Source: Fasciolopsis buskii (lineage: Eukaryota; Platyhelminthes; Trematoda; Plagiorchiida; Fasciolidae). Taken from it: a stretch of DNA of 64,000 nucleotides. Below, piece after piece: positions 8,973-22,900 of the stretch. Location: assembly GCA_008360955.1 (NCBI GenBank), contig LUCM01007982.1:5268-69267 (forward strand), given 5' to 3'. The notes below the pieces were generated by a model. It was not told where the DNA came from, searched no databases, and was given only the letters and a program-made list of their open reading frames with translations. Within the stretch, counting starts at the first letter, position 1, and every line of letters starts with the position of its first letter. Position numbers and translations under genes: made by a program.

Positions 8973-11900
8973 AAATCTCCCTTACCCTATGACCTGGGCA
9001 TTGAAAAAAACGGAGCGAGATTAAAGCAAAAATCACGGCAAATATGGTTCACTTTGATACTCTGGTAAACATTGCACGTGGCCTACTTTCCAAACTTCTC
9101 CCCATTCGACCAAATCATTCTTTCGAAATATGAATACGTTGTCCACGGAAGCCTTTTATACGGTTACAAGCTTTGCGGGAGCAATTGTTGAAGAGGGTAG
9201 CACGTGCAGGAATTATACAATGTTATTATGCAACCCAGGAGGAGAACACAATAGCAGGTGCACGCAGCCAACAGGCGATAAAGTAAGAATGCAGCAGTAT
9301 TCTTCAACTCATGTCACCAAACAGTGTTTCTACGGAGGAGGTAGATGAATTGTTTTCGTGTGGTCTTGGCAGAGGGATATTCAAACCTTGTGTTTAAACC
9401 GCATTGCATACAAACCCTTCCCGATGCGTCTTTTAGTGTTGCTGCAAATAAATTCGTTACTTGGTGGCCCCAGCAGCATGATGTGATTCCGCGGCTGGTA
9501 TGGCAAAGCAGATCTTAGGAGCATCGTCCCGCAAAATACCCCCCTCCGAGGAAACTAGGGTACCCAGGCTTCAAACAGATAGAACTATTTCCACCTGGAC
9601 CTACCTAACAGCATTTTCACGTGGTACCGTTTTTCGTTGCACGCACCGAAGCCATGGTCAAATACAATTCTAAGTTTTTATTTCACTTCCCGGGAGCTGA
9701 CATGTTTATCTTTTCATTTGACCCCACGTGATACCCACCAAGGCGAAAGCCGTCTGACGTGCAGTTGGAATGCGGTGATCAGCGAAGTAAAGCCACGGTT
9801 TTCACAATAATTTCGGCATTTCAAGATCGATTGTAAGCAGCTAGATCAGTTGGTTTAAAGTACACGTGATTATCGACGACCCTTGGAGGCGATACCGTGT
9901 ACAATGGCAATGTTCGTGCACTGGAACACTTACTTGGAGCTATGCCATTTCTCTTATTATTTCGGAATTGCGTCAAAATCATTGTGATTTATGCTGAAAA
10001 TATTCGGAATTCGACAAAACATCACGTCCACAAACTAACATGTATGCTTTCAGACTATGGGCCAAAACACAGGTAATCAGTACACCTCGTACTACGTACA
10101 TGCAAACATGCTCGTATGATATGGACCACGTTTCGAATATTTATGAACGAGTTATGAGTGAGCCAGTTAAATGGTTTTGTCTTTCTGCCTGATGAATTTT
10201 CTACAATCCTGAAAAAAATTTGAAAGTGATACAGCACATACTGTCATCAATCACGGGCCATATTCTACAATGCTATTCAGTTTTCGACAACAGTGTTTCA
10301 TCGAATCAGGGAACATCGACTTCAGTCATCAGAAACCTTATTGATTGAACTTCACTGACTTTCAAGCTTGAAATAAACTGTGAGTTGGTGGAATTAGACC
10401 AGCGAGATGCTGAAATTTAACGTTTCTTCCAGTTAATTCGTATTTTCTCTATTCAAGCACAATGCTTTACTTCAAGAAAACAGGTGGATAGCATGGAAAG
10501 ATTTGTGGTATCATTTGATACAAGTTGACACTAGGTTAGCATGACTCGGTTGGTGAATGCTGTTAGATTGTTCAAAATATTAATGTGAACCTGAAGAACG
10601 GTCACACTATTCGATTTATAATAAAATATTTTGATTTTAACAAGTGATGTCGCTGATGGAAAAATTCCGGTTGATTCTAGAAGGACGTTTTTGCGAGGAG
10701 GGGTGTGGTGAAACGGCGGCGCTTAACGCTCACTAGGATCTGGATTATGCCTTCCTTCCCTTTCATCTCTTTTATCGCTGTCAAGGCAGTATTTATTCAA
10801 TTCCTACCCCTCTGATTTCATTTCCATGGAAAGGGAACCTGGTTAACACGGGGTACCGCTTCTGCAGGTATCATTTCAATATCCTGTTTCAAACAGCATT
10901 CCACCGTTAAGTCATTTTGACCTCATACTAAATTACGCGACTCACTGGGCCTATTTTCCAATGATATAACCAGGTTAGGAATGTTAGGAATCCAGATGTC
11001 TTTTTTCAAGTTCCAATTTCGTGAATTTGAAAATACCGAACACGCCTTTGTAACTTGTTGCTGATTGAGCTACTCACGATACGACTGATTGCTTAGAACG
11101 AGATGTTCAACTTCATAAGTCAGTCTTTCGGCCACCCATCATGGTAAAATTGAGATGCAGTGATATGCAGTTCGCTCGGATAATTGTGGCTAGTGAGAAC
11201 GAAAAGCCTTTGAATCTAACTATATCTTCTAATGGTGAATCACTCGATTTTATCCTACTTTGACGAGGATTTGGCAGCAAGAACCCAGGCAGTAAACAAT
11301 GTGATGAGAGCAAATTGTTGCAACGAACGGTTTAAAAAAATATTGCCCTTGCTCCGATTTAATTCCAAGTTGGTTCCAGTTTTTTGTCTTTTAATCATTC
11401 GGACGTGTTTTGAAATGAGGATCGGACATAACGATGCACAATAAGAATCATTCCTTTCGCGACCATTTCGGGTGCTTTTGATAACCCCTTATGCTGTCTG
11501 TGTATGCTTAATTGCATGAGTGACGCTGCAGTAGTGCTTTAAAGCATATCCTGTAAAAAGTGTTTAGGTGAAAATAATCTTAGCTCGAGAGGATTTTCCT
11601 CATTATTTTTTTCTTCGAGATTTTGTTGTGACGTCACCATCAAGAAAATTTTTTCCGCTAGGGGAAAAGGATGGAGATAGGATATTATAACCAGAAAAAT
11701 TCGTATTTTAGTTTAATTTCTTGTTTGGAGTTAGGCTTAGACAATTGCTATCATTGGTGGGCTTCTGAGTGTACGGTAAATAGTGATGGCACAGTTTTGG
11801 TTTCGTTAGAACCGATTATTCAGCTGGCGTCTTCAGACTGATGCAAATATTCGTTAGTTTAATTGCAACTATTCTTCCTGAAATGTTTAGCCAGCGGAAG

Positions 11901-14900
11901 GTAATTTTTCTGTTAGGCAAGGGATGTCAGACTAACACTCCCTTAAGTTTCTGTGGGTGAGTGTAACAAAACATTTCGTCTTGGGAAACAGTAAAACGAG
12001 AGATAAGATTCTTGGCTCTTACTTAATTCGCACCCGAATCGTGGCTGGCGTCAAAGTATCTTTTATCTCAAAGAAAATGGAACATGAACGGAAGAAGTAG
12101 AAAACGGGCGGCAGTACGTCGCATCTGCAGATGCCGATCATCAGACACCCGTTATATTCAACCACGTCTAGCTCGACATCAATGTCTAGGAATACAAAAT
12201 TATTGAGCAGATATTTCAAGTCCAAAACTAACAAGGCTAAGTGAAATATTTACATTATACAATATCTGTTTTTTCAGCTTTTCTGTTAGCAGCAGTTTTG
12301 GGGGATACTTTTTTATTTGTATGTAGGAGGATACAGATTTTGTAGGTGAATCGTGCATTTGTTGCTTACATCTCTATGACTGTATATGCATGTATCTGGA
12401 TATTTAAATTTCCGAACAGTCAGATAACAGAATGAGGTCGAACCTCAAAGCAAACTGCGAGCAAAAATTATTGAAGAGTGGACCGGCAAACACTGTTCAG
12501 GGCTGATCAGATGAACACTTCACCGCTAGTGTATTTGTTATCAAAACGAGTATCGGACAACCACTGATCGGTTGACCGAAATCGCAATCGACGGTTCAGC
12601 GGATTTCCATATACGCTGAGTACAGTGTTCCAGATTATCCATACCGTGTCAGTAGAACTCACTACGATGGATTCCGGTCAAAGATATCGTCTCCATTTTT
12701 AGTCCCACAGATGACCTAATGCGGTTTTGTGTAACCTTCCCTTCAGTCTTGCGGATTTGTTTTGCACTTATTTTCGCATAATGCACTACAGTTATGTAGG
12801 TCTTCTAGTGTAATGACCGGGATGAAAACAATGAGACCCTGGGCATCAATGCCGCTGGTAGAATTCCCTCGCCCATTTCCGTAAGCAGTTTGGTTTGCTG
12901 TGGTTTGGTTCTCGCTTTACACGCATGCTGAAGCTGAGACAAAAATCGTTCACTTAGTTTGAGAACGTATTTTGACTGGGATTGTTATGATTTACCAGAA
13001 TAGCTTCTCCCTGAATCAACATGATATCTATCGTTGTCTAGCAATTTAAGTATGTTATGGCTTGTAAATATACTTATTGAAAGTCTACTGCGGTAAAAAA
13101 GACTGATAGCTCATTATACCGGTTGCACTTACCGACTTTCAACGTTGTTTACAATTGTTATTCTAATCCGATGTATTTGGGTTCACAAGACAACATACTT
13201 CTGCTTTTAGCGTCTAACTTGCTGTCTACCTACCATCAGTCAAGCTGCCTTATCGGTTTATTTGGTTTTCTAAACTATAGTTTTGTTGTGCTTTATGCAC
13301 AAAGTTGAAAAACAACAACTTTTACACACGTGTTTACCACACAACAGCGTGTTCAATTCGAGGTGACATGTTCACTGCAACGATTATATCCTTCTGATTC
13401 CCTCAGTCTTCTACAAGACCGCGAACTATTTGACACTGTAACAAAGATAAGGCGCATTTGACAATCTATATGGTGGTTAAAACAATTCAGTTACATCGGT
13501 CACGGACTAGCCCGTGTTGATGAACTTCGTCGCACAAGGTCAGACAGCAGGAACAAAGATTCATGTGAATTACACGGTCGTTTGGTCATATCGTTTTCCA
13601 TTGATTTCGTGCTTGCGGAAAGCACGCCAACTCAATGTCGTGCATATTTACGTTGCGAACGTGACGTTGGAAAATTTCCATCTAATATATTCGATGAATC
13701 TGTGGTTACGCTATAGGGAGCGAACTTCAGTCCATCAATGGAGGAAAGAAGTCGGCGACTGATGGAATAGGTGCCGTCTTTCAAGCCAAAATAGACTACG
13801 AGCTGGCTGGCTACCTGTGTAGGCGTAGAGCAGTATCTGAGGTGACGCGGCTTCATGGGTGATAGGATAGCAGTTGCGATTTCGACAGTGGGTAGTTGAC
13901 ACCACAGGGTTATGACTCCATGTAATCGAAGTAAAAATGACTACCGAAACGAACATCATAGAGTCCGCTGGAGTTTGATAGCTGGGAACGTGAAATTTAA
14001 TCAGCTAAAGACAAATAACTTCGGGATAGACCGGTACTCGAAACAAAACAGATTCAGATGGAAGGTACACTGTTCCTGTGCATAGCCTGTCAGTCTCCTT
14101 ATTAAGTAAGGTTCCGCACATCCGCAGAAGACAACTCTAAACTATGAGACCATTAGTTACTTCGAACAACAACGCAATTTAAGCTATTCCGAAAGAGGTT
14201 TACGCGAAGTTCTTGTTTAATCTAAGAGCTTATTGGTGGGTTTCAGTTTTTGTGAATCTTAGAGAGGACAAGAACTAACCAAGAATTGAGCTTTCAGCAA
14301 ACAATATCCAACTATTCATACAAGGTAGGCTAGAGCAGAGTAAAAAAAGTTGAATGAATTTTATTGCTCATTTTATTTGTTCTAAACAGCCCACTCATTT
14401 CTCCACACCAATTAAAAAGCTGGATATCACTGATAAATACAACATAGGCAGTTTCTGAAATATATCTATTTTTTGAAACCCTGATATTTACGACCTGGTA
14501 GGCGATTGGCTGCACTGTTAGCGCCAATAGTCCCCTTTTTATTAATATTTTTCATCATTTTTATACTCTTTTGATCATTACCACCGAATCATTGGGGTCA
14601 ATGTGGATGACAAATCAGCGGAATGAACCATCGCCGAGTTCCTGCTAACCAAGGGATGAGTTACATTAGAATGCTTGGAACAAAAAATTGTGATAATACC
14701 GCAATTGTTATAGTTAGATTTCTCTGGTCCGGCCATCCAGGATATTTCTGATAGTTGAACTTATTCTGGAAATGTGGGTGCCAACAAGTCTCTATCAATC
14801 AGTTCCAACTGACTCATGGCAGCAATGAGGAAAGGTCAGTGAGAAACTTTCGTTGACTCAAAACGGTAATTCAGAATGATAACTTACACAACCATTCAGT

Positions 14901-16084
14901 TATTCCGTTTTTGAGGTCACGTTCAGGTCAGAGCAATTTCTCCTCAGGATCCCATCCATTCATGTTTTCCGTTCCATTGTGACCACTAAATTCGTTCTTT
15001 TGGGCATTATTCTCGCCGTACGGGTATGGTCATTGTGATTGTCACCCCTCACAAAATCCTATACGTTGACTCAGATTTTTTTGTCATTTTCGGGCTTATC
15101 AACAAGGTTCTGCTTGGTCGCCTCCAGCCACTCCAATATAGTGTTTCCTCTTGTTTCGTTCTGTTGCTGTTGATTTATAGGCAAGATCGACTCGGTAAAC
15201 CGCTTTAAATTTCACAATCGCAGTTCCCACTACAGCGTTCAAATAATACTAGTTTTCGTATACGCGTGATGCCTGTCATGGTCTTCGTGTTAGAAGAGCC
15301 CAGCGCTCATCGAAAGGGAGTAAATCACTGTATTTTTTCCAGCACTGAAATGCCGCTGTTTATTGCCACAACAGAAAGCTTCTAAGCACTTGTGTCCACG
15401 TTTTCTAACCCAACAAACTTGAACACGACTTTTAAAGATCAGATACACTATAACTCACGTCTGCAAACAGACGAACTATTCGCTTGATTTTTCGATGTAG
15501 TATTATTGTCATATCTAATGGGACAGAAGGCCAAGAAACTGAGTATTTATGTGGCTGTTTATCATACCAGTTTGTCGTTAGCTAAAAATAACAGTTTGTA
15601 GCCTAAAAAGCAGCAGTACGAATGAAAAAGGAATAGTTTGTTCCAGCGTAATAAGAAAACTAGCTGCATGCCCAAGTAATGCGTGGAAATTGATCAGATG
15701 TTTGAATCAGGTCAGCCCTACTGTAACGCTGTGATGAGCAATTGCCCTGTGCCTCCAAACGCCTCAGAAGTGTTGAGAGTGGGCATCTCAGGCTGCATGT
15801 TGACTGCTAGTCCTGAACGACTCTTGAAATACTCTCAACTGACCATGTGCCTCAAACAGCCTAGGCTGACGAAGTCGTATGCACCACTTTCTCGTGGGGA
15901 GGTGTTCTCACTAAAGTGAGAGGACGAAGGTCAATACTCGGGCTTCTCCACCGAATCGACCGATCTTTGGTAATTACCCTATGGGGATATAATTAAACCC
16001 TAATGCCAACAACAAGTAGCTCACTAAGCATACAGCTGCATGCTCAGCAGCATCTGTGGCAAAAGGATGAATGAGATTCCAGGG
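8973..16084. other. AT-rich DNA, no gene recognised
   Basis: Seven kilobases with no frame longer than 82 codons and no motif that I recognise on either strand. The stretch 15683-15919 (78 codons) is less AT-rich and may belong to the repeat R2 that follows it. Nothing else could be assigned. Confidence 0.5.
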
Positions 16085-16151
16085 GATCTGGCTCTATCCG
16101 AAGGCCGTATGAACTAGGCCATCAATCACCGGTTTCTACTGGGATACATGA
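16085..16151 (+). repeat. Repeat R2 fragment
   Basis: Nearly identical to the reverse complement of 34255-34320; both contain CCGAAGGCCG.ATGAACTA and CATCAATCACCGGTTTCTAC followed by ACATGAC. Here the match stops where the 1.2-kb repeat begins. The other copy runs on past that point, which suggests that the 1.2-kb repeat landed in R2. Confidence 0.7.
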
Positions 16152-17330
16152 CCCATAACATCATATATGATCAACCAAAAACAAGAGGGGTGATAGTAAA
16201 TCATATACAATGTTGTGTATTGGCATGATTACGAATCACTGGAAACCAACTTGTTGATCACACTGTGTTGTTTCTCAAAGTGCTCTGTGAGACTATTCAG
16301 AAATCTAACAAAAGATTGATGAAATACGAAAAAACGCACCCATCTGACGTTTGCTGCATACTAGTAGTTATTCTGGATATAGCAGGTCCAGTGAAAGAAC
16401 GAGCGAAATCAAAAAGCGTAAACGGTAATCGAATGTGCATTTGTTCTTTGGAANNNNNNNNNNNNNNNNNNNNNNNNNNNNNNNNNNNNNNNNNNNNNNN
16501 NNNNNNNNNNNNNNNNNNNNNNNNNNNNNNNNNNNNNNNNNNNNNNNNNNNNNNNNNNNNNNNNNNNNNNNNNNNNNNNNNNNNNNNNNNNNNNNNNNNN
16601 NNNNNNNNNNNNNNNNNNNNNNNNNNNNNNNNNNNNNNNNNNNNNNNNNNNNNNNNNNNNNNNNNNNNNNNNNNNNNNNNNNNNNNNNNNNNNNNNNNNN
16701 NNNNNNNNNNNNNNNNNNNNNNNNNNNNNNNNNNNNNNNNNNNNNNNNNNNNNNNNNNNNNNNNNNNNNNNNNNNNNNNNNNNNNNNNNNNNNNNNNNNN
16801 NNNNNNNNNNNNNNNNNNNNNNNNNNNNNNNNNNNNNNNNNNNNNNNNNNNNNNNNNNNNNNNNNNNNNNNNNNNNNNNNNNNNNNNNNNNNNNNNNNNN
16901 NNNNNNNNNNNNNNNNNNNNNNNNNNNNNNNNNNNNNNNNNNNNNNNNNNNNNNNNNNNNNNNNNNNNNNNNNNNNNNNNNNNNNNNNNNNNNNNNNNNN
17001 NNNNNNNNNNNNNNNNNNNNNNNNNNNNNNNNNNNNNNNNNNNNNNNNNNNNNNNNNNNNNNNNNNNNNNNNNNNNNNNNNNNNNNNNNNNNNNNNNNNN
17101 NNNNNNNNNNNNNNNNNNNNNNNNNNNNNNNNNNNNNNNNNNNNNNNNNNNNNNNNNNNNNNNNNNNNNNNNNNNNNNNNNNNNNNNNNNNNNNNNNNNN
17201 NNNNNNNNNNNNNNNNNNNNNNNNNNNNNNNNNNNNNNNNNTATTTTCACTTCTGTCTTCAGACCAGAGGTCCGGTAAAAGAAACTCTATTTTGGGAAGA
17301 TCATCACCCAGGGAACCACAAGATTTCAGA
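16152..17330 (+). mobile_element. 1.2-kb LINE-tail-like repeat, copy 1 (gap inside)
   Basis: The sequence on both sides of the N run (16152-16453 and 17242-17330) matches the reverse complement of 28036-29245. The 63-codon start of the frame at 16265 is shared letter for letter with the minus-strand frame at 28955-29143. In the complete copy the gap corresponds to 28125-28954, which is 830 bases against 788 Ns. The missing sequence is therefore predictably this same repeat. The class is uncertain; see the complete copy. Confidence 0.8.
16454..17241. other. Assembly gap (788 Ns)
   Basis: A run of Ns. The flanks show that it falls inside a repeat that has a second, inverted copy about 11 kb away, which probably caused the assembly break. 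Open frames that run through it are artefacts. Confidence 0.99.
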
Positions 17331-18859
17331 ATTGCCCATATTTTGACCTCAAGTCGAGCAGCAGTTCACTCCATGAAATGCGACCAAATTGAGCAATAGG
17401 TTTATGATTGTGTTGGATATGATTTCGTTTTACTACACCGTTATCGTTTTTGACTAGCTCACTGGAGACCTTCTTTTGACACATTTTAACCGGCACTGTC
17501 GTACAAGTCGAAGGCCTTCGAGTTCGCGTTATCCCGTCATGCTGTTGGGTCAGCAGCATTTCCTGTCACTATTGGCTTTTCGTTCCAGGCCAATGAGAAC
17601 CGGAGTGACTGAACGACAATGATGGTGAAAATGGAACGGTACTTTCTGGGCGAGTGCAACCTTATGTGTGAGTTTTCTTATTTTTGAACAAGGAAACAAA
17701 TTACCAGGCAACTTATGCAACCCATTTTTATTGTTTTTGAGATTTATTGCAAGATTCCTTAATTGATGCACTTACTTGGAGAAGGGCCCCCCGAATGACC
17801 AAACCGTAACGAGTTTTCGCGACTCCACTTTGGTAAAAAGGCTACCGGAGTTTCCAAAGTCGGCAGTCCACTGATGCGCGGATATTTGCCGAGCGGTGGA
17901 AGCAGCCGAGAGAGGTGTGAAAACCTTGGATGAATTCGAATTGCGGGGTCTACTCAAGATGACAACTGAGCACGGTCCGAACTTCGGTTTCCTAGCAGGA
18001 TGCACGTCACAGTGAAAGACATTTGTCCAACTTGGGGAAAATGTGACATTTTCAGAATGTTTCTGCAAAACAGCGATGAGCACAATCGAGAAGTCGCAAA
18101 ACTGACACTGAGTAAATGGATTGCAGACTCCGGCAAAACGAAAAATTGTTTTCGCTAACTCGCAAGTGAAGGGAGAAGAAATCAATAGGTATGCATACGA
18201 GTCGTTTACCAAGTAGCACACGTAGACTGACAGAGACAATATTCGTTATGCGGAATGGTGCCAAGTTTCATCCAAAAGGAGACTAAATGCTCCAAGTCAC
18301 CAATTCCAAGTCCGATTATACTTCTGCCATAAACTACGCGGTCGTTGATTGGAGCTTTGTCCCATTCTTGGCTGAGGCTAAGGCAAACTCGAATTTTATT
18401 TCATTTCGTTATGGTTTGTTTGTGAATCGTAATTTTTCATCAGTCTGAATGTCACCTGAAAATCTGGGTTTTGATTTTCGATGAGAAACCGGGGGAGCTC
18501 CGAGGAATGGTTACACTAGGCACAAAAGAGGTTGCTGGGCCAGTGATATTATCGAATGGGCGTGGTCCATATGTGGTTAGAAAAATATTTGAGCGGGAGG
18601 TTGAGACGTTATGCAAAACGTAGATAAACTGAGTGGGCCAAATAATAATGATGACGAAAACGCCCAGGGAGCTATGCAGTTGTATCGACCCCACACCAAT
18701 AAACAAACCCAGGCGAGAGGACTTTGGCTTACTAATCTTTGATGACAGCTAGATTTAGATATAGAACACGTGGTATTCACAAAAGTTTGATTAGTCTCAG
18801 CGCCTCGGCATTTAGAGGTGAATTAAGCCTTGAGTTAGGTGACAGCATCGCATGGCCCT
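17331..18859. other. Possible 5' part of Gypsy-like remnant, otherwise no gene
   Basis: Several overlapping frames occur (the longest is 155 codons on the minus strand at 17772-18239) without recognisable domains. The plus strand is less AT-rich from about 17780 to 18290 and leads into the pol remnant, so this may be decayed gag or early pol. No motif proves it. Confidence 0.3.
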
Positions 18860-19905
18860 TACCGCTGGAAGCGACAACAGTGTTGGTCAAAAAGTATCCA
18901 GGTGGTTGTGCAAGCGGTGGACCACTTGGCCATGGTATCTTGCTTTGTGGATGATATCCTAGTTTGACAGAAATGTTCGGGAACAAAATGAAAGGTATTA
19001 CTCTTTCCTATCAGGAGAAATTGTACTTTACTTCAAATTGTGTGACGAGCAAGCTACAAAGGATGAATTGGTTTTTCGGATTAAGCGTTTGGTATTTCCA
19101 GAAGCATCTTGAATAAAGGCTTATGGTTTGTTGGATCTTTTACATGCAGACATCAATGGAGGTCTCGGCTGAGCTAGAGACTTTCTACTAGCTGATTAAG
19201 GGTGGACAAAATAAACAGAGTATCAAACTGTGACATTCAGGCAACTTAGTTATCGACAAACAAGGGATCTGAAGTATCTCATCATGAGAAGGACCGTTAA
19301 TTGATGGCCGTGAGTTACTGCAGTAGCTTTTTCGATATCGAGCTGCTAAGAACGGAAGCGACTTCGGAGATTATCAGCAAACTTTGAGCTAACTTTACGC
19401 GACATGAGATTCCGGCTTCCTTAGTTTCTGATAGTGGCCCTAGTTTGATAGCACATAAGTCCAGGGATTCTCAGAGGTATGTCACAAGACCACCATTCTT
19501 CATCACGGCTACTCCACTGGCATGACAGAGAGTGCAGTTGCACAATTGTAGAAGGCACTTAGGATACATAAAGTCGAGGATGGTGATCCATTCACTGTCT
19601 CTACTGAAAAACGAAATGCACCACCAGCGGCTGTAAAAATAATCCCCGAGAGACGCCTGTTTGGAAACTGACAAGAAAGACTGTCTATATGCGTCTGATA
19701 ATGACCGGAGTAATGAATTACTGCAACTACTTAACCTAGGTAAAACAAACCAGATCCAACCATTGGAACTGATAAAATGATCTTCGACAAAAGCAGAGAT
19801 TGTAACACAGGAAACTAAGAAATTATCCATGACTCGATGCGAAGACCGTCTGGTTCGAAGGGATAGAGTTCAATTTAGAAAAGTCAGAGAAACAAGGCAA
19901 TGAAA
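18860..19905 (+). mobile_element. Gypsy-like LTR retrotransposon pol remnant
   Basis: Fragments appear in the expected order. A reverse-transcriptase active-site-like CFVDDILV ends in a stop at 18941-18967. A pre-integrase-like stretch (LLHADINGGLG) lies near 19140-19175. An integrase core piece with TEATSEIISKL, an Arg-His-x-Ile-Pro-like turn and LVSDSGPS (19421-19444) carries the second catalytic Asp. A C-terminal piece with VRRDRVQFRKV lies at 19850-19883. Many stops and frame changes break it, so it is a dead copy. Family knowledge: Ty3/Gypsy integrases carry the VSDNGP-type motif, and an R..RVQ.RKV-type tail follows the core. No LTRs were found. Confidence 0.6.
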
Positions 19906-22900
19906 AAAAAAAAATGGGGCGGAGAACGGACGTGGGTTATGGAAGACCGAAGTTGATTCGCAAGACACCGACGCAGATGACCAAGTACTGTAACGCCAAT
20001 GAAACCGATAAGACCGTCATTATGCAGTCCGCTAAGAGCAACATACGTCTGTCTTACAATCCTCCAGGTGTTGGAAGAAGGTGCGTAGTAGAAGTTTTGG
20101 AATGCAGAAAGACCAATCACGAGCCAAAGAAAATACTTAAAAAAAGACGGAAAGAAATAACGGATCGACCTTATTTTCACACCAGTTTGAATACTAAATA
20201 TAACTATCGCTAGCCTACGCCTTCTTTCCGTATCCTTTCAGCGTCCGTATGTGTCGCTAAACTCGAACCAGTTCATTGCATCAGTTATTGCGTTCAAATC
20301 GTTCTTGCAGTACCGCCACATGCGTAATCGGAGGTACGAATCCAGACGAGTTATCCCATATTTCAGTATAACTAATGGCAAAACAGGAGTGATGGTTTTA
20401 ATTTTGTCTTTGTTGTACTTGTCAATGTCATGAGTGGCTCATGGATGTTTCATTGGCATATCCTAACCGGGCTATCTAACTAATGCACTGGACTTAGTAA
20501 ACCACTGTTTGTTTACCAATGACTGAGACTTCCTTGCTGCATGCTGCAGAAATATAGGCATCGCCGAAACTCAGACAGGAGCTTTAGATGAACACTTTCC
20601 GGTTCAGTAAGCAGCATCATAAGAGAAGAAATGCTTGAAATTGTATTCCCTGTATTTAAAAAACGCTAGCCAATCTTTTCAAAGATGAACTGTGGGCTGT
20701 GGATTTGCCTAGCGAGAAAACAGACTTGAAATTTAGTCGATATCCTGTTTAAGCTACGATATACTTATCTCAACCATGACGCACTACAGACTCACTGGGG
20801 AGAACAATGCAAGATCTATTCACAATGAGTTGATGCATCTATTGCTAGAAATTCCGCGTAAGTAAATAATGACAATCGACGGGCCAGTCACTTTTCTTAA
20901 GTGATCAGTCTAATGTGGCCTTCAGCAACTTCAATATGAAATTGCTTTTGCCTCATGCACCAAAAAGTTTTAGAATTTCTACGTCAGTATCCACTGGCTA
21001 TGTAGCCCATTGAATTATGACGTCAGGGAATAGAACAGTTTGAATAAGATCAAGGTCCAGATATGCTTTTTATATGAAGCACACTGTGGACCGAACTGCG
21101 CTTTCATCTCATTTATGTCAAAATGAAAGTAAAACAATCTGCCGAAGGTGACATGTTTACCAAATTCTGGCAGAGCAAAACACGGAGTGTCATTTGGAGA
21201 CAGGCTTTTCCTATTGTTTGCTTTGTTGAAATCAAGGGAATATCTACCTCATTACAAAACAAAAATTTCCTATCTGCATTGCGCTTTTTTTCGATTGGTT
21301 TGCGGTGATCTTTCCGTTTTATTCATATAGTAGTAATGAATGCGGACGGGAATAAGAAGTGGGACAATCTTTCGAAAAATTCCCTTTGGAGATGTCAGTT
21401 TGTAAGTGATTTCCTGGTTACCGCATGCCTTGCATGCACCAACGGAATAAACAGTTGGCAAGATAACATCTCTCGGCATTCTCGACTATTGCTCAGGGCG
21501 ATTATCTTCCCTGTTTTGTTACTCGAAAAATCCATAGTCCATATCCGATGACACCTGGTGCGTTTAAATATCATTCCACTCTACGGGAACAATTGTGCAC
21601 GAAACTTCGGCAATAACCTGGGTTAGTATTAGAGGAAAGACAACATCTCGTAACATCATAGCAGGGATATAAGTAACTACGTGGTCACTTTCGAATGCAC
21701 TTTATTTTCTCCACGGAATACATGTTCTTGGTATGGTGTATTCGTCTGACATGACTTAAATGTGCCTGTGTATAGTTCAAAATGCTGGAAGTAATTGCAT
21801 ACGAAATTTCAAATTGACCAAGGTTTTCTAATCAGTTCATTATCTTCTACTTGTGATACCAAAATAATTTACGTTTTATCGCTTATTGCCACGCTGTCCC
21901 GAGATTAATGCTGCGTGCTTATCTGGTCTCGACGCGAGGTCAACTTTGATGTGAATCAACGACCTTCCTAAACGAAATTTTTCCTCTTCGTGATCGATCA
22001 TGACTGTGAAACCCCATTTGATGCAAAATACGCCAATTAATACCTAATTAAATTTGCCCTATAAATTCAGGATTAATCGTTTCTGTTGGACAAGGGAGCC
22101 TGTTATCATTTATGAATGTAAAGTAGGATAAATCCAAAGGCCCTTCGAAAGACCTCTATGAGATTTTCATACCCCAGTAAGATTTCTTTTTTCATGTTTA
22201 GACAAATTTATCTTGGTAACCATAGTCACCCATGTTTAACTGGCCCTATTCCAGTCCAAACAGGTAATAACGTGGGGTACCTGTAAATTAACTTTTGATA
22301 TTTGCTAATACTTTGCTGTTCCTCATGAGAACTAGGACATTGGGAACGCCAACAAAGGGGATTTTGAATGCTTTGTTATCAGTGGTACTTGTGTATTGGT
22401 TGCGTTCCCCGTTAAACCATCTTTGGACAATGATGTGCTGTCTAACAAGGTCGGAATGACCGTCATGCAACCTATTTCCAGGATAAGGCTTATGTGCGTT
22501 TGCAGTTGCAACTAGTCATGCATTAGCAATGGCGTTGCCAGAATTAACTACCCATTAGTAGTCACTGGAGTCAGATAGACAAGAGTCTATTGTAGTCAAC
22601 CCGACACATCGGCTGGCTAGAGGTTACCGCGGATTCTGGCTCTGTCTAAGATTTCGGCTTTCAAGATTAATTCAGATACAGCCGACTGAGATCGCCGGAG
22701 CACTGGACGACTTTATCAGATTTCATGACGCGTACTCAGTGAAACGATGGGAAACGCACTCTGGTCGATGCAAACGAAATTTTTGTCTTTGTATTCGTAA
22801 CTTAAAATTTCTTTACAGTACGGTGTTGATGATCTCAAAATAAAGCACATGGAAACAACTCATGGTACATATTTTTTCGACATATTTCGAATTCCATTTG

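Noticed and set aside
16265..17346. Open frames of more than 300 codons across the N run
   Set aside because: They consist almost wholly of unknown residues created by reading through the gap.
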